Source: an uncultured Cellvibrio sp. (GTDB lineage: Bacteria; Pseudomonadota; Gammaproteobacteria; Pseudomonadales; Cellvibrionaceae). From it: a stretch of DNA of 11,866 bases. Location of the stretch: contig CAMLRJ010000053.1 in assembly GCA_946482345.1 (NCBI GenBank), positions 1 through 11,866 of the forward strand, written 5' to 3'. The notes under the pieces are model-generated. The model did not search any database, had not been told where the DNA came from, and saw nothing but the letters and a program-made list of their open reading frames with translations. Positions 1-8,514 of this stretch are shown here, piece after piece. How positions within the stretch are numbered: the stretch's first letter is position 1; every line of letters begins with the position of its first letter. Both the position numbers and the translations under genes were made by a program.

Positions 1-1
1 T

Positions 2-67
2 TCAGTCGATTTTTTTAACACCACCAGCAGTGATCAACTGCCAGTGGAGGAAGGGAAGTCAATATAA
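2..67 (+). CDS. Possible C-terminal tail of a convergent gene (partial)
   Basis: A frame open from the window edge runs 21 codons on the plus strand and ends in TAA at 65-67, one base before the stop codon of the convergent minus-strand gene at 69. The last residues read LPVEEGKSI. A run of 21 open codons is expected often by chance, and no family can be recognised from so little, so this is only a candidate for the end of a gene lying to the left. The minus-strand hairpin at 21-47 falls inside it, which is an alternative explanation for the sequence. Confidence 0.25.
   Translation, partial: SVDFFNTTSSDQLPVEEGKSI
21..47 (-). terminator. Hairpin just downstream of the nine-gene operon
   Basis: Read on the minus strand, an 11-nt arm CCACTGGCAGT and an arm ACTGCTGGTGG flank the loop TGATC. 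All 11 positions pair in RNA if two G-U wobbles are allowed. On the plus strand the same two positions are C-A mismatches, so the fold favours the minus-strand transcript. It starts 21 nt after the stop codon of the last operon gene. It is followed by TGTTAAAAAAATC rather than a U-tract, so it is not a standard intrinsic terminator; a role in 3'-end protection or attenuation is inferred. Confidence 0.35.
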
Positions 68-68
68 A

Positions 69-1061
69 TTAACTGGGAAGGAATACGAATTTGTACTCAA
101 CTGTTGTTGGTAAGACATCTTTTGCACCAAAATTGACCCGTTTGATACGGGCCAAAATATCCGATTCAAGCTTTTTGATACCTAACTCACTGGATATCAA
201 TCTCAGATCCGAAATACTGCCATCAGGTTGAATCACTATTTTGAAAGTGAACTTACCCGCAAGATCAGGATTATCCAGTAACGACTGCTGATACAGACTG
301 TATACATTACTTTTTACCTGCTCCAGGGTGCGGCGAATACTTTCCATATCGCGCTTTCCAGCCTGCCCCGACAATTCACTCAACTGGCTGCCTTCCAAAG
401 CATCTCCACCTATAACTCCTTCAACATTAGTCGAGTAGTGCGCAGCCAGAGCAACGCTATCACCTTTCATAGCCGCATCATTCACCTGAATTCCACCACT
501 TCTGCGTGCAGCGTTTTCAGCCCCCAACACCGTAGTATCACTGGTCGCATAAGTACCAATAGTACCCTCGGAAACATTTTTGTTTTTAAGTTTGGAAACA
601 TCAACATTCCCTCTAAGGGAGTTCAGTTGCTTGGACAGATCGGAAAGCCCCTGGGCACGCGCAATCGACTCTTTTTTACTAACTTCAGGAGCTTTTGCTA
701 CAGCCTTGGGCTTATCGTCTTGTTTTTCGACAGGCGCCTTCATCGGTGTCTGTACCGGCTTTTCGACGGGTTTTTCAATTGGCTTTTCAACCACAGGGTT
801 AATTTCCACAGGTTTGGTAATCACCGGTGGGGGTGGCACGGGTTTAGGTTTGGGCTTTATTAAAAGCTTCGCTTCAACCAACACTCGCTCGGGTTCAACA
901 TATTCCTGCTCTATCAAGTTCAGCAAAGGCACAACAATAAAAAGCAGCAATAATAGAATCAGTATACGTCGCAGAAGACGTTTGAATTTTTCATCCTGCT
1001 GCTCATCTGACTTCCAGGGAAGCTCCAGCTCAAAAGCTAAAGGTTGATAGGTCGTTGACAT
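69..1061 (-). CDS. TonB-like periplasm-spanning protein with AgmX/PglI-type C-terminal domain (GltG-like)
   Basis: This 330-residue protein probably links the inner-membrane motor to the outer membrane. It has a charged cytoplasmic N-terminus, one membrane segment at about residues 32-49 (ILILLLLLFIVVPLL), a proline/lysine-rich stretch at about 67-117 with KPKPKPVPPPP and repeated EKPVEKP, a polar middle, and a C-terminal domain at about 245-330 (VYSLYQQSLLDNPDLAGKF, then IQPDGSISDLRLIS). The last part fits the AgmX/PglI C-terminal domain found in myxobacterial gliding proteins such as GltG, and also resembles the TonB layout. No cysteine is present, whereas myxobacterial members, as I recall, often have a pair in this domain. 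The ATG at 1061 is chosen because AAGGTGG lies 8 nt upstream; an in-frame GTG at 1073 would overlap the previous gene. It is the last gene of the operon, 1 bp after the TolR-type gene. Confidence 0.8.
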   Translation of the reverse strand: MSTTYQPLAFELELPWKSDEQQDEKFKRLLRRILILLLLLFIVVPLLNLIEQEYVEPERVLVEAKLLIKPKPKPVPPPPVITKPVEINPVVEKPIEKPVEKPVQTPMKAPVEKQDDKPKAVAKAPEVSKKESIARAQGLSDLSKQLNSLRGNVDVSKLKNKNVSEGTIGTYATSDTTVLGAENAARRSGGIQVNDAAMKGDSVALAAHYSTNVEGVIGGDALEGSQLSELSGQAGKRDMESIRRTLEQVKSNVYSLYQQSLLDNPDLAGKFTFKIVIQPDGSISDLRLISSELGIKKLESDILARIKRVNFGAKDVLPTTVEYKFVFLPS

Positions 1062-1062
1062 A

Positions 1063-1593
1063 TTATTGCCCACCTTCTACGTGACCAGATGGCATGCCGG
1101 ACAAATCAGAAACCACCTGATTGACTGCTAACGAAATATCACGAAAATCACTTTCCTGACAGGTCACCATTATACTTTTTAGCAATGCATAACTGACCGT
1201 CTTATCACCCATGATGGTTACACTCAATCCATTTCGCTTTTCATATTCGCTTAATTCCTTAATGCCGGATTTATAATCCAACAAGGCCTTATTTAATGGC
1301 TTAATCAATTCGTCCGGTGCAGACATCACGTCTTCTACATTTGCGATCTCTTTATCAGCCAACCAGATTTTCTCTGCGTTGATATATATCAACAATTCAT
1401 TGCTGGGTTCGATTCCGGACGTCGCATCGGGCAAATTAATATATTTGGCATTTTCAATTTTTTGGCTTTCACCTGTATTCAATAACAGGAAGAAAACCAG
1501 AATGGTAAAAATGTCCATCAACGCCACCAAATTTAATTTAAACATGGATGGCGTTTTCTGCTTATGGTAAAAAACTGTTGATCCAATCATCAT
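1063..1593 (-). CDS. TolR/ExbD-type proton-channel subunit with conserved Asp
   Basis: This is an inner-membrane stator subunit of the ExbD/TolR family, about 176 residues. A short cytoplasmic N-terminus is followed by one membrane segment at about residues 19-39 (LNLVALMDIFTILVFFLLL) and a periplasmic domain opening with the family-typical INLPDA. Asp27 in LMDIF aligns with the proton-carrying Asp of TolR and ExbD, so this copy should be competent for proton conduction with the TolQ-type partner. The frame extends to a TTG at 1614, but the ribosome-binding-like GGTGGA directly abuts that codon. ATG at 1593 (or 1590) is preferred, with AAGAG about 11 nt upstream. It would correspond to one of AglQ/AglS in the Myxococcus motor; which one cannot be settled here. 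Confidence 0.85.
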   Translation of the reverse strand: MMIGSTVFYHKQKTPSMFKLNLVALMDIFTILVFFLLLNTGESQKIENAKYINLPDATSGIEPSNELLIYINAEKIWLADKEIANVEDVMSAPDELIKPLNKALLDYKSGIKELSEYEKRNGLSVTIMGDKTVSYALLKSIMVTCQESDFRDISLAVNQVVSDLSGMPSGHVEGGQ

Positions 1594-1610
1594 AATATTG
1601 TCAACTCTTT

Positions 1611-2114
1611 TCAATCCACCAAAGTGGTATCACCCAACGAAATCTCGGGAAACAATTCTATTTCGACTACACTGGCAGCCACGACAGTTTTATAAGATTT
1701 CACAGCATCCATAGTGAAAACCAGATTTTGATATTCAACATCTGGTGTTGAAATAACAACGATATCCAGTTTTTCACTCAACTGTTGTTTAATCGACTGC
1801 ATCACCTGAGACAAATAAGCATAGTCATAATGCTTTCCCGTCTCCGTTTCTTTTAAAGGAATTTCCTGCACCACCTGTTCATCAAGCAATACTCTGAAAC
1901 CTGTGTGTTCTATTCTCACCTCAAGTTCGGATTGCGGATCAGGGGTGGTAGTTGTCCCTCCGGTCAAAGGAGGTAAATTCACTTCCAACACTCGAATCTG
2001 GGTAAATGACATACTCAGCAACAATACCGGTATCAATACAATCATCAGATTCATGAACGAAGTAATCTCCAATTCAGAATCATTTGTATTTTTTGGCTGA
2101 TATTTGAAATTCAT
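1611..2114 (-). CDS. TolR/ExbD-type subunit with Asp-to-Asn change in the membrane helix
   Basis: This is a second ExbD/TolR-family protein of 167 residues, with one membrane segment at about 18-38 and a periplasmic domain starting at VNLPPL. The segment ELEITSFMNLMIVLIPVLLL aligns without gaps with the ExbD/TolR signature INVTPFIDVMLVL, placing Asn22 at the position of the catalytic Asp and Ser at the usual Pro. The protein is otherwise full length and intact, so this is unlikely to be decay. Paired with the neighbouring Asp-bearing copy, it suggests a heteromeric TolR pair as in the Agl motor (AglQ plus AglS). AAGGTG lies 4 nt before the ATG and overlaps the end of the TolQ-type gene, which ends 8 bp upstream, so translation is probably coupled. 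Confidence 0.85.
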   Translation of the reverse strand: MNFKYQPKNTNDSELEITSFMNLMIVLIPVLLLSMSFTQIRVLEVNLPPLTGGTTTTPDPQSELEVRIEHTGFRVLLDEQVVQEIPLKETETGKHYDYAYLSQVMQSIKQQLSEKLDIVVISTPDVEYQNLVFTMDAVKSYKTVVAASVVEIELFPEISLGDTTLVD

Positions 2115-2122
2115 AAAACACC

Positions 2123-2809
2123 TTAACTGGCAGAGACGTCTTTTTCTGCCTGACGGGGAATGTTAGTTTCAATTAAACGATGAACTGTCATGATATTCAA
2201 AAATTTCACAGCAGACATTTGAATACTTGTCACAATTGCGTTTGTTTTATTTTGCGCCATCGCATGTAATATCATCAAAGGGATAGCCACGATCAAACCA
2301 AAGGCAGTGGTGTTCATCGCAACTGAAATGGACTGTGACAAGAGTTGTGCTTTCTCTGCGGGGTTTGCATTACTTACAGCGGTGAACGCACTGATCAAGC
2401 CCACAATAGTACCCAGCAATCCCAACAGTGTCGCAACGTTTGCCAAAACCGCAAGATAATTAATTCTTCTTTCTAACTTCGGCAGAGTTTCCAGCATACC
2501 TTCGCTCATGGAGTTTTCGATATCCGCACGATGCCTGGACACTTTCATCATGTCCAAACCACAACCAATAATGCGAGTAATGGGAGCATTATTTTCGCGA
2601 GTAAATAATTGCATTTTTTCCATATCCGTTGTGCGCAACAAGGGTAGGAAATCTTCAAATGCCTTGATGTTACGGATACGCTCAAAACTGAGATAGAGCC
2701 AACGCTCAATACTGATTGCAACACCCACCGCCAACACCAACGCAATCGGATACATAAAAAATCCGCCATCCTGAAAGAAACTCACCGCCAGGTTGTAATA
2801 ATTACTCAT
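2123..2809 (-). CDS. MotA/TolQ/ExbB-family proton channel protein (AglR-like)
   Basis: This 228-residue inner-membrane protein would form the proton channel with the two TolR-type proteins encoded just downstream. It has three membrane segments at about 16-38, 118-142 and 161-184, with a cytoplasmic loop between the first two. The family signature is clear: LANVATLLGLLGTIVGLISAF in the second segment and SVAMNTTAFGLIVAIPL in the third, with the conserved Thr and small residues that line the channel. Length and topology are usual for TolQ/ExbB. A weak GCGAG lies upstream of the ATG. No TolA, TolB or Pal gene and no TonB-dependent receptor lies nearby. The TPR lipoproteins and AgmX/PglI protein in the same operon favour an AglR-like role over Tol-Pal or TonB function. 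Confidence 0.9.
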   Translation of the reverse strand: MSNYYNLAVSFFQDGGFFMYPIALVLAVGVAISIERWLYLSFERIRNIKAFEDFLPLLRTTDMEKMQLFTRENNAPITRIIGCGLDMMKVSRHRADIENSMSEGMLETLPKLERRINYLAVLANVATLLGLLGTIVGLISAFTAVSNANPAEKAQLLSQSISVAMNTTAFGLIVAIPLMILHAMAQNKTNAIVTSIQMSAVKFLNIMTVHRLIETNIPRQAEKDVSAS

Positions 2810-2826
2810 AATTAATCTCGCTTTTT

Positions 2827-3150
2827 TTACTTAGTTAAACTCTGACTTTCCAAATCCATTTCATCATAAATGGTCATGGAATTTACCATTACTTCTCTAT
2901 CGACAATGTCCAACGCCTGATCATTTTTCGGTTCCCGGTTCCAACGTAACTTATCAGGTGACTCACTACCTTTCCATGGAACAAAATAACTGACTGCAGG
3001 CTGCTCTTTATCACCAACAAACGTAGATTGAAGCACAATTTCGGAATCATCTGCTTTAGTTTTATTTTTAGAATTATTTTCCTGAGCTGCCTTATCCTCG
3101 GCAAATGCAATATTTGCGACAAGCATCAGGAACACACACATTTTTTTCAT
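2827..3150 (-). CDS. Small secreted protein of unknown function
   Basis: This 107-residue protein starts with a signal peptide (MKKMCVFLMLVANIAFA, likely cut before ED), leaving a mature protein of about 90 residues. The mature part begins with a lysine/asparagine-rich linker. After that comes a segment with VSYFVPWKG and LRWNREP, rich in aromatic residues and prolines, and a polar C-terminus ending at SLTK. No membrane helix or known domain is recognised. Its ATG shares 4 bp (ATGA) with the stop of the TPR lipoprotein gene, and GGTGGA lies 6 nt upstream, so it should be translated together with that lipoprotein. It lies between the envelope genes and the motor genes, suggesting a periplasmic accessory part of the complex. 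Its function is not known to me. Confidence 0.75.
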   Translation of the reverse strand: MKKMCVFLMLVANIAFAEDKAAQENNSKNKTKADDSEIVLQSTFVGDKEQPAVSYFVPWKGSESPDKLRWNREPKNDQALDIVDREVMVNSMTIYDEMDLESQSLTK

Positions 3151-3908
3151 TTATTTCCACCATTAAAATCCAAAGGCTTTGAGATTGCCTTGGGCGGATT
3201 AACATCCAAACTCACCGGAACCAAGGTTCTCTTTTGAATTTCACTCAACCAACCAGCCACTTCTTTATTTTGGCCAGCGGTTAAAAATTGATATGCTTCC
3301 ATGTGTTTTTGCGCACGCAAAGGATGGTTCAAATAAACATCATAAAGCACAGCCAGATTTAAATGCGCTTCGGGTGAATCAGGCCAAACCGCAAGAGCTT
3401 GTGCATACACATTTTGTGCCCGCAAGAAATCGCCTTTTAAACGCTGTGCCAGCGCCAATCTCATATAAGCATTCATGTTGTTTGGGTTTAATGCGATAGC
3501 TTTTGTATAGCAATCAATTGCTTTGGCGTAATCTTTACGATCCGCTGCAATATCACCCAATACCACCCAGGGGCCAGACAGAGTTTTATCGCTTTCTGTC
3601 AAATCCAGCAACATTTTTTCAGCCTGCACATCCTGCTTGAACTTCAATGCTCTTTTGGCATTCACAAATTTATCGACAGATTCTTTGTTGATTCTGCCCT
3701 TTTGCTGCAAATAAGGATTAGGTTTTGCTTCATAGGGCAATACAACGCCTTCCTTATCAACTTTGGGAGCAGGAATAAACTCCTGAGTCGAAACCAATCC
3801 GGCTTCAGGAGCAACCTCAGCTGTCTTTTTTACGTTACCACCACAAGCCGATAGCAAGGAAATCAGCGATACCGCCAGTACAATATTTGAAAAATTAACG
3901 TATTTCAT
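3147..3908 (-). CDS. Small TPR lipoprotein (GltE/AglT-like)
   Basis: This is a lipoprotein of about 253 residues: a hydrophobic signal is followed by the lipobox LSAC (Cys22), and Gly-Gly after the Cys suggests outer-membrane retention. A linker with proline-rich patches precedes three to four tetratricopeptide repeats at about 80-211. Clear TPR pairs include KDYAKAIDCYTKAIALNPNN and LRAQNVYAQALAVWPDSPEA. TPRs are protein-docking scaffolds, so it probably holds other members of the complex at the outer membrane. Size, lipidation and position beside a large TPR lipoprotein and a TolQ/TolR set match GltE (AglT) of Myxococcus. The frame also allows an ATG at 3914, two codons earlier. The ATG at 3908 has GAG 8 nt upstream and is slightly preferred. 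Either start overlaps the end of the preceding gene. Confidence 0.8.
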   Translation of the reverse strand: MKYVNFSNIVLAVSLISLLSACGGNVKKTAEVAPEAGLVSTQEFIPAPKVDKEGVVLPYEAKPNPYLQQKGRINKESVDKFVNAKRALKFKQDVQAEKMLLDLTESDKTLSGPWVVLGDIAADRKDYAKAIDCYTKAIALNPNNMNAYMRLALAQRLKGDFLRAQNVYAQALAVWPDSPEAHLNLAVLYDVYLNHPLRAQKHMEAYQFLTAGQNKEVAGWLSEIQKRTLVPVSLDVNPPKAISKPLDFNGGNK

Positions 3909-6744
3909 CGCCATAACTCACTGTCACTTCATTTTTGTTAAATCTTTCAGGAAGCAATTTTTTAATTTCAACGAAACTTTTATCGATCCACTCATTAAAC
4001 TTACCGTCCCACGCACGATCAATATTGGCTTGATATAACTCTACTGCCAAATCGTCAAATGGGCTGGCTTGTTCCTCAATAATTTCAGCATAAACATTTT
4101 GATCTTCTACCGACATGCCTGCCGGCTTTTGCGAGGTTCTCAAATCAGTCGCAAACGACTGATACAACCCTGCAGTTTTGTAGCTCGACATGGTAACAAA
4201 TTCCAGAATGCCGTAATCAGTTGCCAATTGATACTGCTTGACCGCCGCAGCCAGCAATTTATTTTTTTCAGGAAGGCTCTTCACCAAGGGCAAATACAAC
4301 CTGAAATTTCTGAATTTGTTTGCATAATCATCACCGTACTTCATGGTGGCCCAAGCCGCCAACCATCGACTGCGATCAGTTTGATTTTTACCTGCTTTTT
4401 GATGACCCGAAATTATTTTATTCAACCAGAATAATTGGTTTTCGCTATCCTGCAGCTTTTCATAAATTTCAGCAACATGGAAACGCGCCTCCATATTGGT
4501 ATTAAATGGTGCCGGGTATTGCGCATCATAATTTTTGAACTGCTCCAGTGCTGCAATCATATTGTTATCTTTTTCATACATGTTCGCCGCAAAAAATAAT
4601 CCTTCCCTGCGTATTTCAGCATCGGGATCTTTTTGGCTCAATTGTAAATAAGTAACCGCAGCCTCTTTCCAATTTTCATTTTTTTCGTATGCATAAGCCA
4701 GCTTTCTTGGGAACTCGACACCAAGCTTATGATCCGGATATAGCGCAATAAGCTCTTTCAACTCAACAATACTGGCTGACCACTGCGACATTTCCAACAA
4801 TATCGTCGCCGCATCATATTGCGCAGTCACCCTCACGGTTGAATCAGGGGCCAGTCGTTTTATTTTCAACAACTCATTAACTGTTGTCTGCTGCTCTTCT
4901 TTTTTCGCGGCGATAATTTCCGTATTTTTATAGATGCTGGTTGCCAATCGTTCTGAAATTTGTGCGTACTCTTCAGATTTTGGATCAACCAATTCTCTTT
5001 GTTTTAAATAACTTGCCTCTGCATTGACGAAATCATTTAATTTAAAATAGGAATGCGCCATTAAACCGTAAGCTGTTTTCTTGAGACCTTTATCAAGATT
5101 GGGATTCTTGTTAACCAGATCTGTTGTAACAGCCAACGCCTTTTGGTACTCACTCAATCCAAATAAATATTCAGCAGCATTGGTCAACACAGTAGGTGCA
5201 CGATTATCCGCGTGGAATTTCCCTGCGAACTTTAACATGCTATCAACAGCACCCATCTGCCACTTGCTAACATCACCCGCATCACTCAAGGTTGCTATGT
5301 GTTTTTGGTAAGAAATAATCGCTGCATAACCAGAATCTGCTGCTCGCTTTGCGTCAACCGGTTTTTGTGCCTGATATGCAACTCTTTCGTAATCAGCAAT
5401 TGCCTGATCATATTCTTCAGCCAAAAATAACGACTCGGCTTTCAGGAAATAAACTTCTTCAATGCGATCATCATCAGGAAAAGTTTCCGCGTATTGACTG
5501 TAGAAATTTGCCGCTTTACCAAACATGACCAATGATTGACTGGTTGCTTCATCCAACTTGGCCTGATCTTTCTTTTCTTTCGTCGCAGCTTCAGCAATAT
5601 ATTTTTGATAATTTTGACCTTCACTGTAATGGTGGCGAGCCAACTCATCCAGATACACTTTTATCAAGGATTTTACGTCCGGCGACATCCCCTGACGATT
5701 ACCAGCGTAATTCGAATGCAAGCCATAGGCATTCACATAAGATTCTTTTTCTTCCAATGCTTTGCGCGGGAAATTACCTTTAATGTAAGCGTTAACCAAT
5801 TTTTCATGTAACACAGGTGCTTTATTGGTTTGCGGATATGTATTCACAAATAATCTGAATGTACTCGCTGAATCTTCATAGAGTTCCTTTTCAAGATAGT
5901 AATTACCCAAATCCTGATAAATCAACCAGACGTAAGGTTTATTGGCAATAGCTTGAACCTGCGCAATAGCGGATGATCCACCAATTCGGTCCAATCCCAG
6001 ACTAATTGAATGAATGCTATCTGAAGCCATCGAGGTTTCTGCTTTATCGAGACCATCAAGATCAGATTTATTTTTGACAATTTGATCAACTACGTAAGCA
6101 AATGAGTTCAAACTTTTATCGAAATTAGCTTGTTTGTAGTAAGTCCAACCCAACATGTAATGCGCATTAATTGTATATTTGGATTTTGCCGATATGGTAA
6201 CTGCCGTATAAGCCTGTTCAGCTTGTCGATATTCATTGTTATTGAAATGAATATCGCCCTTGCGGAAATAAGCTTCTTCTATATTCGGATGATTCGGATG
6301 CTGCGCAGTTAATCTGGTCAACATCGCAAGCGCCTCTACCTGATTGCCTTCCATATCGTAGGCTTTTGCCAACTGATACAACACTTCCGCATTGTCAGGC
6401 GAATCGGGATATTTTTCCAAAATATTGCGATAGGCTTTAATTGCATCAGAATAATTATTTTTTTGTTCTGCTACGCGATTCTGATCGTATACACCTTCCA
6501 TCATATAAACATCAGCAATTCGTCTTTCGATTTGCTCTTTGAGTTGTTTATCTTCAAACAGGTTTAACAGTTCTTTGTATTCCTCTCTCACTTCCTGATG
6601 TGAAATTTGTTTGACTTCAATATTATCTTCACTTTCAGGTGTGTACTTTAAAGAACCTAAAGTGTTCTCTTTTTTGGCAGCACAACCGCTTGCCACAATC
6701 GACGCGATACTGACACTGATTAATAATCGGCAAAACTTATTCAT
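3895..6744 (-). CDS. Large multi-TPR lipoprotein (GltD/AgmU-like)
   Basis: This lipoprotein of about 949 residues has a short signal ending in the lipobox ASGC (Cys21), followed by Ala-Ala-Lys. The rest is almost entirely helical, with tetratricopeptide-type repeats from about residue 75 to the C-terminal third. The clearest are DAIKAYRNILEKYPDSPDNA, VEALAMLTRLTAQHPNHP and QAEQAYTAVT at about 100-185, in the BamD/YbgF style, and further ones at about 440-480 and 640-770. It is likely a large periplasmic scaffold anchored in the outer membrane. By size, TPR content and neighbours it resembles GltD (AgmU). The frame extends 17 codons upstream to 6795, but that would delay the signal peptide and deepen the overlap. 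ATG at 6744 has AGAGAG about 8-10 nt upstream and overlaps the preceding stop by 8 bp. Confidence 0.85.
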   Translation of the reverse strand: MNKFCRLLISVSIASIVASGCAAKKENTLGSLKYTPESEDNIEVKQISHQEVREEYKELLNLFEDKQLKEQIERRIADVYMMEGVYDQNRVAEQKNNYSDAIKAYRNILEKYPDSPDNAEVLYQLAKAYDMEGNQVEALAMLTRLTAQHPNHPNIEEAYFRKGDIHFNNNEYRQAEQAYTAVTISAKSKYTINAHYMLGWTYYKQANFDKSLNSFAYVVDQIVKNKSDLDGLDKAETSMASDSIHSISLGLDRIGGSSAIAQVQAIANKPYVWLIYQDLGNYYLEKELYEDSASTFRLFVNTYPQTNKAPVLHEKLVNAYIKGNFPRKALEEKESYVNAYGLHSNYAGNRQGMSPDVKSLIKVYLDELARHHYSEGQNYQKYIAEAATKEKKDQAKLDEATSQSLVMFGKAANFYSQYAETFPDDDRIEEVYFLKAESLFLAEEYDQAIADYERVAYQAQKPVDAKRAADSGYAAIISYQKHIATLSDAGDVSKWQMGAVDSMLKFAGKFHADNRAPTVLTNAAEYLFGLSEYQKALAVTTDLVNKNPNLDKGLKKTAYGLMAHSYFKLNDFVNAEASYLKQRELVDPKSEEYAQISERLATSIYKNTEIIAAKKEEQQTTVNELLKIKRLAPDSTVRVTAQYDAATILLEMSQWSASIVELKELIALYPDHKLGVEFPRKLAYAYEKNENWKEAAVTYLQLSQKDPDAEIRREGLFFAANMYEKDNNMIAALEQFKNYDAQYPAPFNTNMEARFHVAEIYEKLQDSENQLFWLNKIISGHQKAGKNQTDRSRWLAAWATMKYGDDYANKFRNFRLYLPLVKSLPEKNKLLAAAVKQYQLATDYGILEFVTMSSYKTAGLYQSFATDLRTSQKPAGMSVEDQNVYAEIIEEQASPFDDLAVELYQANIDRAWDGKFNEWIDKSFVEIKKLLPERFNKNEVTVSYGDEIR

Positions 6745-8509
6745 TGTTTTTACTCTCTGGTACCTTGGAGTTTTCTGTTGGTTTTGGCTTTTCAAGAGAA
6801 AGCAACATCAAATCGTACAACCTGGCTTTCGCCAGTTTTGATTGTGCTGCATAAAATTTCATTCGTTTTTCATGTTCATCCAGCTCTTCCTTTACGAGGT
6901 TCCTCATAATCGATTCAAATTTACCAATAAATTGATGTATTTCAGCAAGTCGCTGTTTAATCATTGCATGATGATCAGCAACCATTCGATCATAATCGGC
7001 AGGCGGTTTATAAGGTGTTTTGTATTGCTGCAGCTTTTCAATTTTGTCGTTTAAAAAACCAAGCTCGGTGTCGGTACTTTGCATCAGTGAATTCAGTCGT
7101 TCCTGCTCTCGCTCACCAAGTGACAAAGTATAAAGTTTCAATTCAGCATTTTTTTCAGCCAATTGCTCTTTTAATACCAAACCGCGATCCAACAAATCCT
7201 TGAGAGAATTATCATAAGTTTTTTGGCGCGCATTTTTCAGTATTAATGCATGCTGCTCTGCTTGTAATGACCAATATTGCAAATTAGCTTCCATCGCATA
7301 TAAATCTGCCAGCTCATCAAGAGTCTCGCGGAATTGATAACCTGCCATCAAATCGATCAAAAATGGAGTTAACTTTTTATAATCAACAGAAGGTTTGGTG
7401 CTAAACCAATCAGAATCATCAATCATAGCTTCTATATTGTTGATGAATTCCCTTGGCACATCCTGCTTATCAATGATTTTCCTTGCTTCAGTCAGCATCT
7501 CCACACCTTTTTGATAGTTTTTTTCAGCGTTGACGTTGGCCTGTAATGCTTTTTTCAGTAAACCTTCCTGCTCATACACATGAGCCAGCAATACTATCGC
7601 CTCCTGAACTTCAGGAATGGCAATTGACCGGCTATTCAACATTTCCAAAGCCGGTATTGCATCGTTAAATCGTTTTAAATTAATTGCAGCCCAGGCATAA
7701 GATAAAAGTGCACGGTTGGAATAAAGCCCATTGGTTCTGATGGGCTTCAGATAATTCCACGCCTCATCCAATCGATTATATTTAATAGCAAGCTCAGCCA
7801 AACCGTGACGGGCACGATCAGCCAGTACAGATAACTCTTCGCTTTTCCCCGAATATTCCGTTACTGCTTCCAGGTTTTTAACCGAATCCTTTAATTGATT
7901 ATTTCTTAACTGCATGATTGCGGTGTTGAATAATAAATAGGGGTAATAGGGTGTATTCTTTTGCGCGGTTTTAAGTACATCTTCAGAAACCAAAGCAGAA
8001 CCTGATGTTTGTAAATTTCCTTTGGCAACTAACAACACCAGATAATTGTACTCGGTATATATTTCATCAGGCACCTTGCCTTTAACCCGATTCAACGCAT
8101 CGCGTGCATTGGTAATATCTGATTTTGCGTACAACATTTTAGCCAGATAAAACCAGGCTTTATTGCTAATCTCTTCTGTTGCCTGAGCCTGCAATAAATT
8201 TTCAAATATTTTTTTGGAGGCATCCGGCATACCATAAGAAAGCATCATGCCGCCTTTCAGTATCTGCCCGGTTGAACCTTTTGCTATGGAATTATCTATA
8301 GCTTGCGCATACTCCTGTTCAATCAGCGCTTCAAAATAATTTTTCTGGAAATAATCGTACAGCACCAAACCATATTCCAGATCCTGTGTTGATTTATTAT
8401 CAGAAATGAATTGTCTGGTCTGGGCATTAACCACTGAAGCGATTAAGCACACAATCGCCAACACAAGATACAACAATCCTGACCTTATTCGAGTAGTAAA
8501 ATACAACAT
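6737..8509 (-). CDS. Periplasmic TPR and coiled-coil protein (possibly GltC-like)
   Basis: This is a protein of about 590 residues with an N-terminal signal peptide (LLYLVLAIVCLIASVVNAQ) and no lipobox, so it is probably soluble in the periplasm. Residues from about 45 to 345 are TPR-like helices, for example KAWFYLAKMLYAKSDITNAR and LDEAWNYLKPIRTNGLYSNR. From about 430 to 570 the protein is highly charged and helical, suggesting coiled coils (LKEQLAEKNAELKLY and EELDEHEKRMKF). The C-terminus is lysine/proline rich. In the Myxococcus machine the periplasmic TPR protein is GltC, and this one has similar size and character, but the match rests on context more than on motifs. ATG at 8509 is preferred over an in-frame GTG at 8521 that would overlap the previous gene. 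The end overlaps the next start by 8 bp. Confidence 0.75.
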   Translation of the reverse strand: MLYFTTRIRSGLLYLVLAIVCLIASVVNAQTRQFISDNKSTQDLEYGLVLYDYFQKNYFEALIEQEYAQAIDNSIAKGSTGQILKGGMMLSYGMPDASKKIFENLLQAQATEEISNKAWFYLAKMLYAKSDITNARDALNRVKGKVPDEIYTEYNYLVLLVAKGNLQTSGSALVSEDVLKTAQKNTPYYPYLLFNTAIMQLRNNQLKDSVKNLEAVTEYSGKSEELSVLADRARHGLAELAIKYNRLDEAWNYLKPIRTNGLYSNRALLSYAWAAINLKRFNDAIPALEMLNSRSIAIPEVQEAIVLLAHVYEQEGLLKKALQANVNAEKNYQKGVEMLTEARKIIDKQDVPREFINNIEAMIDDSDWFSTKPSVDYKKLTPFLIDLMAGYQFRETLDELADLYAMEANLQYWSLQAEQHALILKNARQKTYDNSLKDLLDRGLVLKEQLAEKNAELKLYTLSLGEREQERLNSLMQSTDTELGFLNDKIEKLQQYKTPYKPPADYDRMVADHHAMIKQRLAEIHQFIGKFESIMRNLVKEELDEHEKRMKFYAAQSKLAKARLYDLMLLSLEKPKPTENSKVPESKNNE

Positions 8510-8514
8510 ATTGT

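Noticed and set aside
438..1047. Two long plus-strand frames opposite the TonB-like gene
   Set aside because: They mirror the proline/lysine repeats of the real gene, giving low-complexity Phe/Gly/Ser-rich products, and lie fully within it.
1063..2809. Tol-Pal or TonB-ExbB-ExbD energy system
   Set aside because: TolA, TolB, Pal and TonB-dependent receptor genes are absent, two different TolR-type proteins are present, and the TonB-like protein ends in an AgmX/PglI-type domain.
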